A stretch of DNA of 64,000 nucleotides from positions 2,231,580-2,295,579 of the forward strand of contig NZ_AP023054.1 in assembly GCF_019703835.1 (NCBI RefSeq), written 5' to 3'. The DNA is from Thaumasiovibrio subtropicus (lineage in GTDB: Bacteria; Pseudomonadota; Gammaproteobacteria; Enterobacterales; Vibrionaceae). Shown here in pieces: positions 19,385 to 29,311 of the stretch (positions are counted from its first letter, which is position 1; every line of letters begins with the position of its first letter). A program made the position numbers and the translations under genes. The notes beneath the pieces are model-generated. The model was not told the origin of the DNA and did no database searches. It saw only the letters and a list, made by a program, of their open reading frames with translations.

Positions 19385-20599
19385 GTGAGCAACTCTGTAA
19401 TGCACGCATCTACTGGCATGGCAAAACTATTATTTTTGGTAATCCTAATGGCAGGGGTTGGGCAAATGACCCAAACCATGTATGTTCCTGCTATCGGTGA
19501 AATGGCCTCCGTCTTCGGCGTACCCGTTGGCCAACTGCAAGCCGTAATGGCCGCCTACCTCACCTCTTATGGTCTTACCCAGTTCATTTACGGGCCGCTT
19601 TCCGACCGTTTTGGCCGAAAACCCGTACTCATGTTAGGCATGGCCATTTTCCTATGCGGCAGCGTACTTGCTATATCAGTGAATGATTTCACGCTCTTTT
19701 TGGTAGCTAGCTTTATTCAGGGTGCAGGAACCGGCTGCTGTGGTGCGATGTGCCGAACAGTTACACGTGATTGCTATGAAGGGGATGATCTACAAAAAGC
19801 GAATAGCTTAGTGAGCATGGGGGTGATTTTTTCACCGCTCATCGCACCTGTGCTCGGCGGTTGGCTTGCCACTCACTGGGGATGGCTCACCATCTATCAG
19901 TTCCTGTTGGGCTTCGGTATCTGCGTCACCTTAGTATTGATGTCACAGTTCCCTGAAACCCTCCCCGCTGAAAAGCGTATCGCGCAGCCAGTGATTACCC
20001 GATACAAAACGGTACTCAGTAGCCGCCGCTTCCAAGGCTATATACTCTGCCTAGTCGCCGCTTTTGCGGGTATCGCTATCTATGAGGCAGCCTTGGGCGT
20101 CTTACTCGGAGGGGTACTTCAGCTTTCACCCCAAGTGGTTAGCATTTTGTTTATCTTACCACTACCGGGCTATCTCGCTGGATCTTGGCTTTCTGGCGCG
20201 CTAACCCGCAATGTTGGCGCTGATAAAGGCATGGTTGTCGGTATTATTGCGCTTGTCATCGGTGCGCTAGTAATTCTCGCCACCGGCCTCACTATTGGCG
20301 TCAATGCGGCCAGCTTGGTCATCGGTGGAACCTTCTATTTTGCGGGTGCGGGATTAACCTTCCCCATCGCCACCACCGCTGCGCTTGCACCTTTTCCGCA
20401 ACAAGCGGGTACAGCAGGTGCGATTATGGGTGGCATGCAAAACCTTGGCGCTGGCCTTGCGACACTGGCCGTCGCCATGTTCCCGGCCCAAGATCAAAAC
20501 ACCTTAGGTCTCGCTATGTTGCTGATGACGGTCATTGCCGTTGTGGGGCTAAAGCGCGTAAAACGCGCAACCCAAACCCCAGCGGTGGCAACAGCCTAA
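19385..20599 (+). CDS. emrD: Multidrug efflux MFS transporter EmrD
   Basis: This 404-residue protein has twelve predicted membrane helices and belongs to the drug:proton antiporter-1 family. It follows E. coli EmrD closely: AGVGQMTQTMYVPAIGEMA in helix 1, the loop 2-3 motif YGPLSDRFGRKPV, IQGAGTGCCGAMCRTVTRD, and ILPLPGYLAGSW in the second half. It should export amphipathic drugs in exchange for protons. The start is a GTG at 19385 with a poor ribosome site; the ATG five codons later is an alternative. Confidence 0.9.
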   Translation: MSNSVMHASTGMAKLLFLVILMAGVGQMTQTMYVPAIGEMASVFGVPVGQLQAVMAAYLTSYGLTQFIYGPLSDRFGRKPVLMLGMAIFLCGSVLAISVNDFTLFLVASFIQGAGTGCCGAMCRTVTRDCYEGDDLQKANSLVSMGVIFSPLIAPVLGGWLATHWGWLTIYQFLLGFGICVTLVLMSQFPETLPAEKRIAQPVITRYKTVLSSRRFQGYILCLVAAFAGIAIYEAALGVLLGGVLQLSPQVVSILFILPLPGYLAGSWLSGALTRNVGADKGMVVGIIALVIGALVILATGLTIGVNAASLVIGGTFYFAGAGLTFPIATTAALAPFPQQAGTAGAIMGGMQNLGAGLATLAVAMFPAQDQNTLGLAMLLMTVIAVVGLKRVKRATQTPAVATA

Positions 20600-20667
20600 G
20601 CCTTTTATTCCATTTCGATTCTGATTAGGGAGGCTAATTAACGGCCTCTCGACCAAACCTCTCGCTG

Positions 20668-22191
20668 TTACCGATAGTCCGCTTCTGAAACGGCCCTGTC
20701 TTCGCCATCTTCTCTCTTATGAAAATCCTCCCACACTGGGATAGGGATGGCATAGAGATGATTTTTCTCATACCAGTCGTTTGGACCAGTGCTATCAATC
20801 AGGATAGCCGTGTCATTCATGGGGTAAAAATCTATCTCCCCATACTGCACCGGTAAGCTAACTTGCCAGTCTAGTATTCCTCGCTTTAGTTGGAACCCTG
20901 TCAGGGTCATCATCTTATTCCCATCTCGATCAACCTCGGAATCCAAGCAAAGTAATGTTGATTCATAGCGGCTAAAGCGTGGACAATACTGGCGTATTTT
21001 TTTGCTGTAGGTAATCTCCCCAGTACGATGATCGATTTCAGAATAGAAATACGCGTGTTGCTTTGCTTCTAAGATGGCAACATGCCTATGATGGGGTACC
21101 ACGCCTTCGAAGACGTCGACAATGCCATACTGATGCATCCCCTTGTGCTGCCAGAGTGCTTGGCCTGTCTCAAAATCAAACCCAAAGAGTTGTTTTCGAT
21201 TCGCAAGTATCAATGTATCCAGATAACGCAAAATCTCATACCCGCCTTTTACAGGTTCAGGGTCGATAAACCAAATAACATTCCCCGTCTTCGGATCAAT
21301 GGCGGTTAAGCCTGTTGCAAGGTCAGATGAATAGGCGATATAAAGTGAGTCATGGTGTAACACCTTGAACCCCAAAAGAGCTGCTTGAGACCACAGCACC
21401 TTACCAGAGGTCACATCAATCGCATGTAGCGCATTCTCAAACTCCGCTAACAATATTTGTCCAAACAGCCCTTTGAGCACAGGTAACTCCCCCTCAGCGG
21501 CAAGAGGTAAGCTGGCGATCTTTTCACCATCTTGCTTACGGAATATCACGATGCGCTGGTCTTGTGTCACCAGAGCGAGCTGATCAGTATCAGCAATAAC
21601 GTATTGGGCTTCAGCATGAATAGAAATCTGCTTTTGCCATACTTTAGCCATATCATCAGCTTGATATAAGGTGGCCGTCGAGTCTGCGTCAACGGAGATA
21701 TAGTACCGATAGTCATAACCCACATAGCCCCACATCAAAATATCCTTTTCTGATCGCGACAGATGATCATGCCCATCTAGTAAGGAAATCATTCGACTTT
21801 CTCGTGTACTGTGCAAACGAACTGGCATTTTTTCGTCAATGCTAAGCTGTATAAATGTCGTTTCACCACTGAAGGATTTTTCCCAACTTACTCCAGTCGT
21901 TGGTGCCCCATCTTCATCCCAAAAAAGCGCAATATGTGATGCGGATCCATCGTCAAATTCTTGTTCATACGCAAGTTGACCGTTAGGGTGCCACTTGCGG
22001 TGCCAACCGGTTTTTTTACCCTCAACAAACGAGGCGGTTTCCCTTACCTGACCATCTTCATCCTTCTTTACCATGTCCCCCGTATAGAGAGAACCATTGT
22101 GATAATACAAACCGGCAACGTCTTGCAGCGATTCAGGCTCCCCACAACCAACCAATACACCAAGCAGTAAAAACAACACATACCGCGCCAT
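20668..22191 (-). CDS. Lipoprotein with MORN-like N terminus and PQQ-type beta-propeller
   Basis: This 507-residue protein begins with a lipoprotein signal (MARYVLFLLLGVLVGC, lipidated Cys16). Residues 30-90 hold YwqK/MORN-like repeats (YHNGSLYTGD, EGKKTGWHRKWHPNGQLAYEQEF). The rest consists of repeated beta-propeller blades of the PQQ-binding or BamB-like type, seen in SGKVLWSQ, GNVIWF, GQALWQHKG and RGILDWQVSL. It is probably a membrane-tethered periplasmic protein used for protein-protein contact. No catalytic residues are recognised. I chose the ATG at 22191 because it starts the lipoprotein signal; the open frame extends 25 codons further. No close neighbour explains its job. Confidence 0.78.
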   Translation of the reverse strand: MARYVLFLLLGVLVGCGEPESLQDVAGLYYHNGSLYTGDMVKKDEDGQVRETASFVEGKKTGWHRKWHPNGQLAYEQEFDDGSASHIALFWDEDGAPTTGVSWEKSFSGETTFIQLSIDEKMPVRLHSTRESRMISLLDGHDHLSRSEKDILMWGYVGYDYRYYISVDADSTATLYQADDMAKVWQKQISIHAEAQYVIADTDQLALVTQDQRIVIFRKQDGEKIASLPLAAEGELPVLKGLFGQILLAEFENALHAIDVTSGKVLWSQAALLGFKVLHHDSLYIAYSSDLATGLTAIDPKTGNVIWFIDPEPVKGGYEILRYLDTLILANRKQLFGFDFETGQALWQHKGMHQYGIVDVFEGVVPHHRHVAILEAKQHAYFYSEIDHRTGEITYSKKIRQYCPRFSRYESTLLCLDSEVDRDGNKMMTLTGFQLKRGILDWQVSLPVQYGEIDFYPMNDTAILIDSTGPNDWYEKNHLYAIPIPVWEDFHKREDGEDRAVSEADYR

Positions 22192-22364
22192 ACAACATTC
22201 TTCTCTCTGGTAATAACTGCCATCACTATGCAACCCGTTACTCTTTAGTTCTATAGCAACAACCAAAACTGGAAGGCAGTTGGAAAGATGTAATCGTTCT
22301 CATATAAATACGCCAGAAAACCAAGCCATTAGGAGGACCCATAACACTCCTCCTTTTGCCTCTT

Positions 22365-22380
22365 TTACAATCGATTGCGC
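22365..22380. promoter_or_regulatory. Possible PurR box upstream of pyrC
   Basis: TTACAATCGATTGCGC matches the PurR consensus ACGCAAACGTTTGCGT at 10 of 16 positions, with CAAnCGnTTG intact at the centre. PurR control of pyrC is known in enterobacteria. The left half is weak. Confidence 0.4.
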
Positions 22381-22390
22381 TAATCATACT

Positions 22391-22419
22391 TTGACACGCT
22401 AAACTGCTTTACAATAAGG
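22391..22419 (+). promoter_or_regulatory. Probable pyrC promoter
   Basis: A perfect -35 TTGACA is followed after about 17 bases by an A+T-rich hexamer (ATAAGG or overlapping), about 50 bases before the start codon. The -10 is poor, as expected for a regulated promoter. Confidence 0.4.
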
Positions 22420-22468
22420 CTAAGCATCCTTACTATCGGTTGATTTTTTTTTACTGGAGGAACCAAAA

Positions 22469-23512
22469 ATGACGACATTAACCATTACTCGTCCAGATGA
22501 CTGGCACTTACATCTGCGAGATGGTGACGTATTGGCAGATACTGTGCGTGATACAAGCCGCTACATGGGCCGCGCGCTAATCATGCCGAATCTGGTTCCA
22601 CCAGTTATCGACACGGAAAAGGCACTGGCATATTACGATCGCATTCGTGCAGCAGAACCTAAAGGCCGCTTCGAACCTTTGATGAGCCTTTATCTAACCG
22701 ATAACACAGATCCTGAAGAGATCCGCAAGGCAAAGGCAACGGGTAACATTGTTGCGTGCAAACTCTACCCTGCAGGCGCGACCACTAACTCTGACTCTGG
22801 TGTTACCAACGTAGAGAACGTTTATCCTGTGCTTAAGGTAATGCAAGAAGAAGGCATTCTTCTGTTGATTCACGGCGAAGTAACGCACAGCGAAGTGGAT
22901 ATTTTTGATCGCGAGAAAGCGTTTCTCGACAATGTGATGAGCAAGATCGTCAACGATTTCCCAGATTTAAAAATCGTCATGGAGCACATCACCACTAAAG
23001 ACGCAGCCGAGTTTGTTGCGAGCTGTGGCGAGAATGTCGCTGCGACTATTACTGCGCACCACTTAATGTTTAACCGCAACCATATGCTAGCGGGAGGCAT
23101 TCGCCCACACTTTTACTGCTTGCCGATCTTAAAGCGTAATACGCACCAAGAAGCCTTAGTTAAAGCAGCTACCAGCGGTTCTAAGAAGTTCTTCCTCGGT
23201 ACAGATTCAGCGCCGCACGCCAAAGGCAAAAAAGAAGCTGCATGTGGTTGCGCAGGATCTTATACCGCACACGCAGCGATCGAACTGTATGCAGAAGTCT
23301 TTGAGGAAGCGGGCGCAATTGACAAGCTTGAAGGCTTTGCAAGTCACAATGGCCCTGATTTTTATGGCTTGCCACGTAACTCAGACACTATTACTCTCGA
23401 AAAAGCAGAGTGGCCTGTGCCAGCCACCTACAAGTTTGGTGAAGATGTCGTCGTGCCAATCCGTGCGGGTGAACACATCACGTGGACAGTGACAGCAGGT
23501 GAGTTCGAGTAA
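22469..23512 (+). CDS. pyrC: Dihydroorotase
   Basis: This 347-residue enzyme makes dihydroorotate from carbamoyl-aspartate, the third step of pyrimidine synthesis. It matches class II dihydroorotase in length and motifs: the metal-binding HLHLRDGD at the N terminus, the carbamylated Lys in [16 protein letters not shown], His in LIHGEV and MEHITT, and the metal Asp in [30 protein letters not shown] gives a strong ribosome site. It is a single gene with its own terminator. Confidence 0.97.
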   Translation: MTTLTITRPDDWHLHLRDGDVLADTVRDTSRYMGRALIMPNLVPPVIDTEKALAYYDRIRAAEPKGRFEPLMSLYLTDNTDPEEIRKAKATGNIVACKLYPAGATTNSDSGVTNVENVYPVLKVMQEEGILLLIHGEVTHSEVDIFDREKAFLDNVMSKIVNDFPDLKIVMEHITTKDAAEFVASCGENVAATITAHHLMFNRNHMLAGGIRPHFYCLPILKRNTHQEALVKAATSGSKKFFLGTDSAPHAKGKKEAACGCAGSYTAHAAIELYAEVFEEAGAIDKLEGFASHNGPDFYGLPRNSDTITLEKAEWPVPATYKFGEDVVVPIRAGEHITWTVTAGEFE

Positions 23513-23546
23513 TCGCACTCAATTCCGTCTCTCAACTTGAATTCGA

Positions 23547-23569
23547 AGGTGCCGCTAGGCACCTTTTTT
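23547..23569 (+). terminator. Rho-independent terminator after pyrC
   Basis: AGGTGCC-GCTA-GGCACCT followed by a run of T, about 35 bases past the pyrC stop. Confidence 0.92.
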
Positions 23570-23608
23570 GTATTGCGCGACAACATCCAAGTAAGGAGAC
23601 GACCCACC

Positions 23609-24403
23609 ATGAAGCAGCAACCGAAGTCCGATCTCTTCATCGATATTGGTATGCTGGCGATGCGCTGCGCAGTCTTGGAAACCGCTCACCATAGCCATCT
23701 CACCTACCAATTGACGGTTCCTACAAGCGCGAGCACACTCTTCATTGAAGGAGAACGCCAGCCCCTTACAGGTATTCAACTGCTCGCGCCTGGCATTGAA
23801 CATCGATTGGACATGGCGGTAGGTTGGGTAGTCCTTATCGAACCACTTTCTACACTCGGTCAGCACTGTGAATCTCTTTTAAACGGGGCGAGTTCAGCTG
23901 CTGTTACCTTATCTCAACTTGCCCACCCCGATCATTTACCCTCAGATCAAGACGATATACCAGACTTCATCATGCCTTGGTTTACGCCCCAGTTAAGAGA
24001 AAGCCACAGCGCCAATATCGACCAGCGCATTGCCGATCTGCTGACTCAACTCAATGCCTGCTTCTCTCAGCCAAACCCCAAAAGTAAAAAGCAGTTTTTA
24101 CAGCAATGCTTGAAGCCAGCACAATGGCGCGCCAATGAAGTCGCGTCTCAACTGGCTATATCAGAGAGCCGTTTTCTTCACCTGTTTAAACAAGAAACGG
24201 GCGTTGCTTGGCGGGCGTACTTGCTTTGGCGTCGTTTACTCTGTGCTATTCTCGCAATGCGGCCACAGCCTGAAGGCAACCCTAAGAGCCTCAACGCCAC
24301 CCAAGCAGCCCATCTTGCTGGTTTTGCTGACAGTGCGCATCTCAGCCGCACTTTCAAATCCACATTTGGTATTACTATTCGCCAAGCGCTGGCACTCCTT
24401 TAG
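23609..24403 (+). CDS. AraC family transcriptional regulator
   Basis: This 264-residue protein has a small N-terminal cupin-like sensing domain (residues 10-110) and a C-terminal AraC DNA-binding domain with two helix-turn-helix units (ANEVASQLAISESRFLHLF and ATQAAHLAGFADSAHLSRTFKSTFGI). The ATG at 23609 follows AAGGAG; the reading frame is open further upstream, but that part runs through the pyrC terminator. The target is unknown. The transglutaminase-like gene lies 65 bases downstream on the same strand. Confidence 0.87.
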   Translation: MKQQPKSDLFIDIGMLAMRCAVLETAHHSHLTYQLTVPTSASTLFIEGERQPLTGIQLLAPGIEHRLDMAVGWVVLIEPLSTLGQHCESLLNGASSAAVTLSQLAHPDHLPSDQDDIPDFIMPWFTPQLRESHSANIDQRIADLLTQLNACFSQPNPKSKKQFLQQCLKPAQWRANEVASQLAISESRFLHLFKQETGVAWRAYLLWRRLLCAILAMRPQPEGNPKSLNATQAAHLAGFADSAHLSRTFKSTFGITIRQALALL

Positions 24404-24468
24404 CCAGTTTATTCAATTTCACTTTTCGTTAGCCAAGTAAAGTCTGAGCACCCCCATCAATAAAAACG

Positions 24469-25248
24469 GTGCGAACGATGACAGAATCAAACAGCAAAAC
24501 AACAAAACAACGTCAATATTTAGGCGAAACCGAATTGGTCGATTTCAATCACCCTTCTATTCAAGCTCTCATCAAACAGCGAGGCTGGTTAACTCAGGAT
24601 ACGTACCACCAAATTGAAGCCGTCTACAACTACGTTAGGGACGAGTTACTCTTTGGATACAACCGTGATGATGCCATCCCCGCAAGCGAGGTACTGCGTG
24701 ATGGTTATGGTCAATGCAATACGAAAGGCACATTGCTGGTTGCACTGTTACGCGCACTCAAGATCCCCGCGCGCATTCATGGTTTCACTATCGATAACAA
24801 CTTGCAGAAGGGGGCAATTCCGCAATACCTCTTTTGGCTAGCCCCTCAGAAAATTCTCCACACTTGGGTCGACGTCTGGTTTGAACAACGCTGGGTTAAC
24901 CTTGAGGGCTATATCGTCGATACACAATACCTCACACAGATTCAACGACGCTTTGTTAAACCCCTTCGCAATACGCTTCCAAGATCACGCAGAACCTGTG
25001 ACAACGCCTTTAGTGGCTTTGCGATTGCGACGCCCTGCCTCGTCGCCCCACAAAATCAGTGGCTCGGCGACAATACCTATATACAACGTGAAGGGATTGT
25101 TGATGACTTTGGTACGTTTGACCAACCCGATGATTTTTACCGTCACTATGGAACCAACCTAATAGGACTGAAGCGACTCGCCTATCGATATGTGATTCGA
25201 CACCTTATAAACCGCCATGTTAAGCACATTCGACGACATGGTTTGTAA
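24469..25248 (+). CDS. Transglutaminase-like cysteine protease-fold protein
   Basis: This 259-residue cytoplasmic protein has a transglutaminase-like core. The catalytic Cys is in DGYGQCNTKGTLLVALLRAL, the His is in HTWVDVWFEQRWVNLEGYI, and the Asp is probably just after. Bacterial members act as proteases, amidases or cross-linkers and the reaction here is unknown. The first codon may be the GTG at 24469 or the ATG at 24478; neither has a good ribosome site. The AraC regulator upstream may control it. Confidence 0.8.
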   Translation: MRTMTESNSKTTKQRQYLGETELVDFNHPSIQALIKQRGWLTQDTYHQIEAVYNYVRDELLFGYNRDDAIPASEVLRDGYGQCNTKGTLLVALLRALKIPARIHGFTIDNNLQKGAIPQYLFWLAPQKILHTWVDVWFEQRWVNLEGYIVDTQYLTQIQRRFVKPLRNTLPRSRRTCDNAFSGFAIATPCLVAPQNQWLGDNTYIQREGIVDDFGTFDQPDDFYRHYGTNLIGLKRLAYRYVIRHLINRHVKHIRRHGL

Positions 25249-25334
25249 TATGCCTCACGCCTTGTAACGGAAGTATCACACCATTTACCATTGACAATTG
25301 CTATCTCTCATCAGTTCACGCATGATGTTCGCAA

Positions 25335-26882
25335 ATGGATTTTCTATTCAACATTATGCGTTTACTGACTTTTATCACTGTGCTTTTTCTCTTAGGGTGC
25401 TCCAATTCAACCCCTTCGGAACATCCAACAAAGACAGAGCACATCCCTAAATCAACACCGAGTTACCTTAAACAGGTCACAGCCAGCTTGCGCACAGACC
25501 ACATTGCGAATGCCAAGAGTGGCTTCTTCCTCCTCGCCGACCCGATTGATGCATTGGTTGCTCGCGCTGGTTTAATGCGTAAAGCCGAACACACATTGGA
25601 TGTGCAGTATTACATCTATAAAGATGATTTAGCGGGACAGATTCTTGCTTATGAAATGCTGCTTGCGGCGGACCGCGGTGTTCGCGTGCGATTGCTGCTT
25701 GATGACCTCGGTAGCTATGGTAATGACAAAGGCATTTTTGCACTAAACGCACACCCGAATATCGAAATTCGCCTTTTTAATGCGTTCTCGCGAAGCCGCA
25801 CAATGCCAGGGCAACTATTGACCGGGTTTGGCGAAAAAACCCGCCGTATGCACAACAAAGCGCTCATTGCCGACAATCAGTTCTCGATTATTGGTGGCAG
25901 GAACATAGGTAACGAATACTTTGGCGCAAACCCTGACATTCTTTTTGATGATCTCGATGTATTGCTAACCAACCCGGTTACTGACGACGTTTCAGGCATG
26001 TTTGATGAGTTTTGGAATAGCCGCAAAGCGCGAGACGCGTCGGAAAAAATTGATTTAGAGATGGACGAAGCTATGCTGAAAAGCTTGCGTGACTCTCTCG
26101 AGCGCGGCTTACATTTGCATGCAGATTCTGACTACGCGCAAGCCATCGCAAACAGTACGCTAGTCAACGAAAATGGCCTCAGTGACGTACAATTTGACTG
26201 GGCGATTGCGGTATTGAAAGCCGACAACGCTGAAAAAATTGCCGCCAGCCGCGATGAATATGCCCTTATGCTGGCGCCACAAATGTTACCGCTGGTTGAT
26301 GGCCTATCCGAACGCTTCATTATGGTTTCGCCTTACTTTGTACCCGGAGACGATGGGGTCGAGTTCTTTCGTGTGTTACGGCAACGTGATGTTGAAGTCA
26401 TCATCATCACTAATTCACTCGCTTCCAATGATGTCGCCATCGTTCACTCTGGCTATGCGAAGTACCGTCGCGATTTACTTGAAATGGGGGTGAAGCTCTA
26501 TGAGGTCGATGGTCGCGATATTGAAAAAACCAAACGTTCAACGATACCCGACTGGTTCGCGTCACGCTCAAGTCTGCACGCGAAATTCTTTATTTTTGAT
26601 GATACGGCGACATTCATCGGCAGTTTCAACTTTGACCCACGCTCTTACTATGAAAATACAGAAGTTGGCGTCGCCATCTACTCCAACACACTCAGCGTGG
26701 AACTTGCCGATGAGCTTTTGAAGATACTACCGTTGCACACGTTTGAAGTAAGCTTAAATGAGGACAATAAACTGCAATGGCAAGTAGGCGAAGAGGTCTT
26801 CAACACGGAACCGGGTACTGGTTGGTTTAAACGCACACTCAATGTCATGATGGGGTGGTTGCCTGTCGAATCAGAACTCTAA
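25335..26882 (+). CDS. Phospholipase D family lipoprotein, ClsC-like
   Basis: This 515-residue protein has a lipoprotein signal ending LLFLLGC-type (lipidated Cys about 22) and two HKD motifs: HNKALIADNQFSIIGGRNIGNEYF and LHAKFFIFDDTATFIGSFNFDPRS. The family transfers or hydrolyses phosphatidyl groups; the closest known type is E. coli ClsC/YmdC cardiolipin synthase. An N-terminal lipid anchor places it in the envelope. The start could be the ATG at 25335 or the one at 25356, which begins directly with the signal peptide. No YmdB-like partner is adjacent. Confidence 0.86.
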   Translation: MDFLFNIMRLLTFITVLFLLGCSNSTPSEHPTKTEHIPKSTPSYLKQVTASLRTDHIANAKSGFFLLADPIDALVARAGLMRKAEHTLDVQYYIYKDDLAGQILAYEMLLAADRGVRVRLLLDDLGSYGNDKGIFALNAHPNIEIRLFNAFSRSRTMPGQLLTGFGEKTRRMHNKALIADNQFSIIGGRNIGNEYFGANPDILFDDLDVLLTNPVTDDVSGMFDEFWNSRKARDASEKIDLEMDEAMLKSLRDSLERGLHLHADSDYAQAIANSTLVNENGLSDVQFDWAIAVLKADNAEKIAASRDEYALMLAPQMLPLVDGLSERFIMVSPYFVPGDDGVEFFRVLRQRDVEVIIITNSLASNDVAIVHSGYAKYRRDLLEMGVKLYEVDGRDIEKTKRSTIPDWFASRSSLHAKFFIFDDTATFIGSFNFDPRSYYENTEVGVAIYSNTLSVELADELLKILPLHTFEVSLNEDNKLQWQVGEEVFNTEPGTGWFKRTLNVMMGWLPVESEL

Positions 26883-26901
26883 GCTTGCTCCGTACTTCAC
26901 G

Positions 26902-26928
26902 ATGCCAGCTTAGATGCTGGCATTTTTG
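26902..26928 (+). terminator. Rho-independent terminator after the phospholipase D gene
   Basis: ATGCCAGC-TTAGAT-GCTGGCAT followed by TTTTGTTT, between two convergent genes. Confidence 0.85.
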
Positions 26929-26936
26929 TTTCAAAA

Positions 26937-27818
26937 CTAGAGGAAAAACAATGAAATCCCGCCAACGGCGAAGAGCGTACCCAGCACTGCCCGCCTCGAT
27001 ATCGGTTCGCCTTGCATTTTTTGAATCAACAGCATCACCACTGGACTCGTCGCAATTAAAGTTTGCGCAATAGCCGGATTGGCATACTTCAGCGCGACTT
27101 GCTGTAACCAAAGCCCCAAGAAAGTACCAAGAAAAATCGCTATCAGAAGCAAAAACTGCCGCTTACGTCCAAGATCAAACCAACCGGTCAGCATCACTCG
27201 CCAAGGCGCTTTCTCTTGCACCATTACGACCACAATTACCGCCAATACCCCTACAGAGAGCCGAATAAGTGCACCTAACAAGGGAGGAAGATCGCCAGCA
27301 ACCAATGCATAGTGAGAGATCACAACCCCACTCGCTTGGCAAATACTCGCCAGTAACCCAAACCCAATACCACTCAGTGACAACGCTTGACCGGGCATAG
27401 GTTGAAATACCACCAAAGTGACTGCCACTGTGGTCACAACCACACCCAGCCAGCTCTGTATGTCAAGGGTTGAGCCTAACACCATTAACGCCAGTACACC
27501 TGATAGTGGCGGGGCTAGCGATTCCAACAATAGGGTATGCGACGCACCAATTCTCTTCAGTGACGCAAAATACGCACTATCTCCAACGGCAATACCGATA
27601 ACGCCTGACACCGCGAGAATCGCGAGATGGTTTGGCGAAATGTCGAGTGAAACCTCAGGCAAGAACGGCATCACCATCATCATCATGACAGAGGCGACGA
27701 TGCCCTTGACAATATTCAGCTGCAAAGCATTGAAGTTATGGGTGAATCGACCATACATCCACGTTGCCGTTGTCCAAACTGCAGCAGCGCTGAGTGCGGC
27801 TATCTCACCAATATACAT
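26937..27818 (-). CDS. EamA/DMT family transporter
   Basis: This 293-residue protein has ten predicted membrane helices in two EamA repeats, beginning ALSAAAVWTTATWMYGRF and GIGFGLLASICQASGVVISHYAL. It is a probable metabolite or drug exporter of the inner membrane; the substrate is unknown. A strong AGGAGGTG precedes the ATG. Confidence 0.88.
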   Translation of the reverse strand: MYIGEIAALSAAAVWTTATWMYGRFTHNFNALQLNIVKGIVASVMMMMVMPFLPEVSLDISPNHLAILAVSGVIGIAVGDSAYFASLKRIGASHTLLLESLAPPLSGVLALMVLGSTLDIQSWLGVVVTTVAVTLVVFQPMPGQALSLSGIGFGLLASICQASGVVISHYALVAGDLPPLLGALIRLSVGVLAVIVVVMVQEKAPWRVMLTGWFDLGRKRQFLLLIAIFLGTFLGLWLQQVALKYANPAIAQTLIATSPVVMLLIQKMQGEPISRRAVLGTLFAVGGISLFFL

Positions 27819-27863
27819 AGACTTACACCTCCTATGTTCAACTCATCCCAAATCGCTTGCATA

Positions 27864-27890
27864 GAGTAAAAAGCCCACACGTGTGGGCTT
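27864..27890 (-). terminator. Rho-independent terminator of the MATE gene
   Basis: A perfect 20-base palindrome (AAGCCCACACGTGTGGGCTT at 27871-27890) with a T run on the minus-strand side, placed after the MATE transporter stop codon. Confidence 0.85.
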
Positions 27891-27916
27891 TATAATCAAA
27901 CACTTGCAAGCGATAA

Positions 27917-29311
27917 CTATGACATTGCCACCAGCATGGGTTCTGTGTCACTCTGTTGGCCACGAATCACTTTCACCAAGCGTGCCACCATAAAGAGAGC
28001 GGCTAGTGTCAGCCCTATCACGATACCAAACCAAAAACCTCGGTTACCCATGGCTGGTATAAACCAATCCGTCATCGCTAAGGTATAGCCGATAGGCAAT
28101 GCCACGCCCCAATAGCTAAAGCACGCAAACCACATAGGTAAACGGGTATCTTTGTAACCGCGCAAGGCACCGTTCGCCGCTGTTTGCACCGCGTCACTCA
28201 ATTGATAAATGGCGGTATAGACCAGCAGTGCTGAAGCGCCTGCGACAATCTCAGGGTCGGCGGTATACATAGCAATGATCTGCTGAGGGAACAGCAGCAA
28301 CGCGCTCACCGAAACCAATGACATCAGGGTCGCTAAGACAATTCCCGCATAGGCGCGCAAGCGTGCAACGGCTGCATGTCCTTCCCCCAACGCATGCCCC
28401 ACTCGGATAGTAATACCAAAGGACAGCGACATTGGGATCATATAAGTCATACTTGAAAAGTTGAGCGCAACCTGCGCAGACGCGATGTGGTTAGCACCAA
28501 GCTTACCAATCAGTAGCGCGATGACGGCAAATATACTACCGCAAACAAAAATATTAATACCAATCGGTAGGCCCAATTTAAATAGCGCTGACATACGTTG
28601 CCATTGAGGCCGCATCAAGGTGAAATCAAGCAACGTTTTGTAGTGGTGGTGGCCGCGAATGTATAACCACATCATCACCGACATCAGCCAATAAACCAGA
28701 CTCGTTGCCCATCCACACCCTACTGCGCCCATCGCAGGAAAGCCCAACTTACCGTAAATAAGGACGTAGTTGACAGGAATATTAATCACTAATCCTATCA
28801 AAGCAATGACCATAGGGGCACGTGTATTACCCATTCCTTCACTAAAGCTATTTAATGTGTAAAACAACGCAATGCCGGGCACACCAAAAGCGAGAGCAAC
28901 TAAATAACCATGTGCAATCGGTACCACTGATGGCGCGACACTCATGAAGGTCAGGATGCGCTCACCCTGATTCAAATAGAGAACAAGGACAAAGGCGCAC
29001 ATCAACGCAATCCAAATGGTTTGCCCTAAATCACGGGTTATACCCCGCAGGTGGCCAGCCCCTCTGTGGTGGGCTGTTACCGGTGTTAGGCTCATTAAAA
29101 TACCGCGCAGTAACAAGCTAGCAGGTACCCATAGACTCGCGCCTACCGCTATCGCCGCAAGATCGGCAGCACTTGCTTGACCCGCCATGGTTGTGTCAAC
29201 AAAGGCCATACCTTGTGTTGCCAACTGAGTAATAATAATTGGCAATGAAAGGCGCAGCAGTGATCGGGATTCTGAAAGAAAACAGGAAAGAGGGTTGTTT
29301 GTCTTGTGCAT
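27917..29311 (-). CDS. MATE family efflux transporter, NorM-like
   Basis: This 464-residue inner-membrane protein has twelve predicted helices in two MATE halves. Family sequences include PIIITQLATQGMAFVDTTMAGQAS near the N terminus, NSFSEGMGNTRAPMVI, VGCGWATSLVYW and TAANGALRGYKDTRLPM. Like NorM it should export cationic drugs using a sodium or proton gradient. It ends at a strong terminator. Confidence 0.9.
   Translation of the reverse strand: MHKTNNPLSCFLSESRSLLRLSLPIIITQLATQGMAFVDTTMAGQASAADLAAIAVGASLWVPASLLLRGILMSLTPVTAHHRGAGHLRGITRDLGQTIWIALMCAFVLVLYLNQGERILTFMSVAPSVVPIAHGYLVALAFGVPGIALFYTLNSFSEGMGNTRAPMVIALIGLVINIPVNYVLIYGKLGFPAMGAVGCGWATSLVYWLMSVMMWLYIRGHHHYKTLLDFTLMRPQWQRMSALFKLGLPIGINIFVCGSIFAVIALLIGKLGANHIASAQVALNFSSMTYMIPMSLSFGITIRVGHALGEGHAAVARLRAYAGIVLATLMSLVSVSALLLFPQQIIAMYTADPEIVAGASALLVYTAIYQLSDAVQTAANGALRGYKDTRLPMWFACFSYWGVALPIGYTLAMTDWFIPAMGNRGFWFGIVIGLTLAALFMVARLVKVIRGQQSDTEPMLVAMS

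Noticed and set aside
22331..22355. AGGAGG...CCTCCT-TTTT as an attenuator for pyrC
   Set aside because: The stem is short, the loop is long and it lies upstream of the likely pyrC promoter, so it cannot act in the pyrC leader.
27418..27864. 148-codon open frame on the plus strand inside the DMT transporter gene
   Set aside because: It is antisense to a clear transporter gene with a good ribosome site; the plus-strand peptide has the low-complexity Thr/Ile look of a shadow frame.
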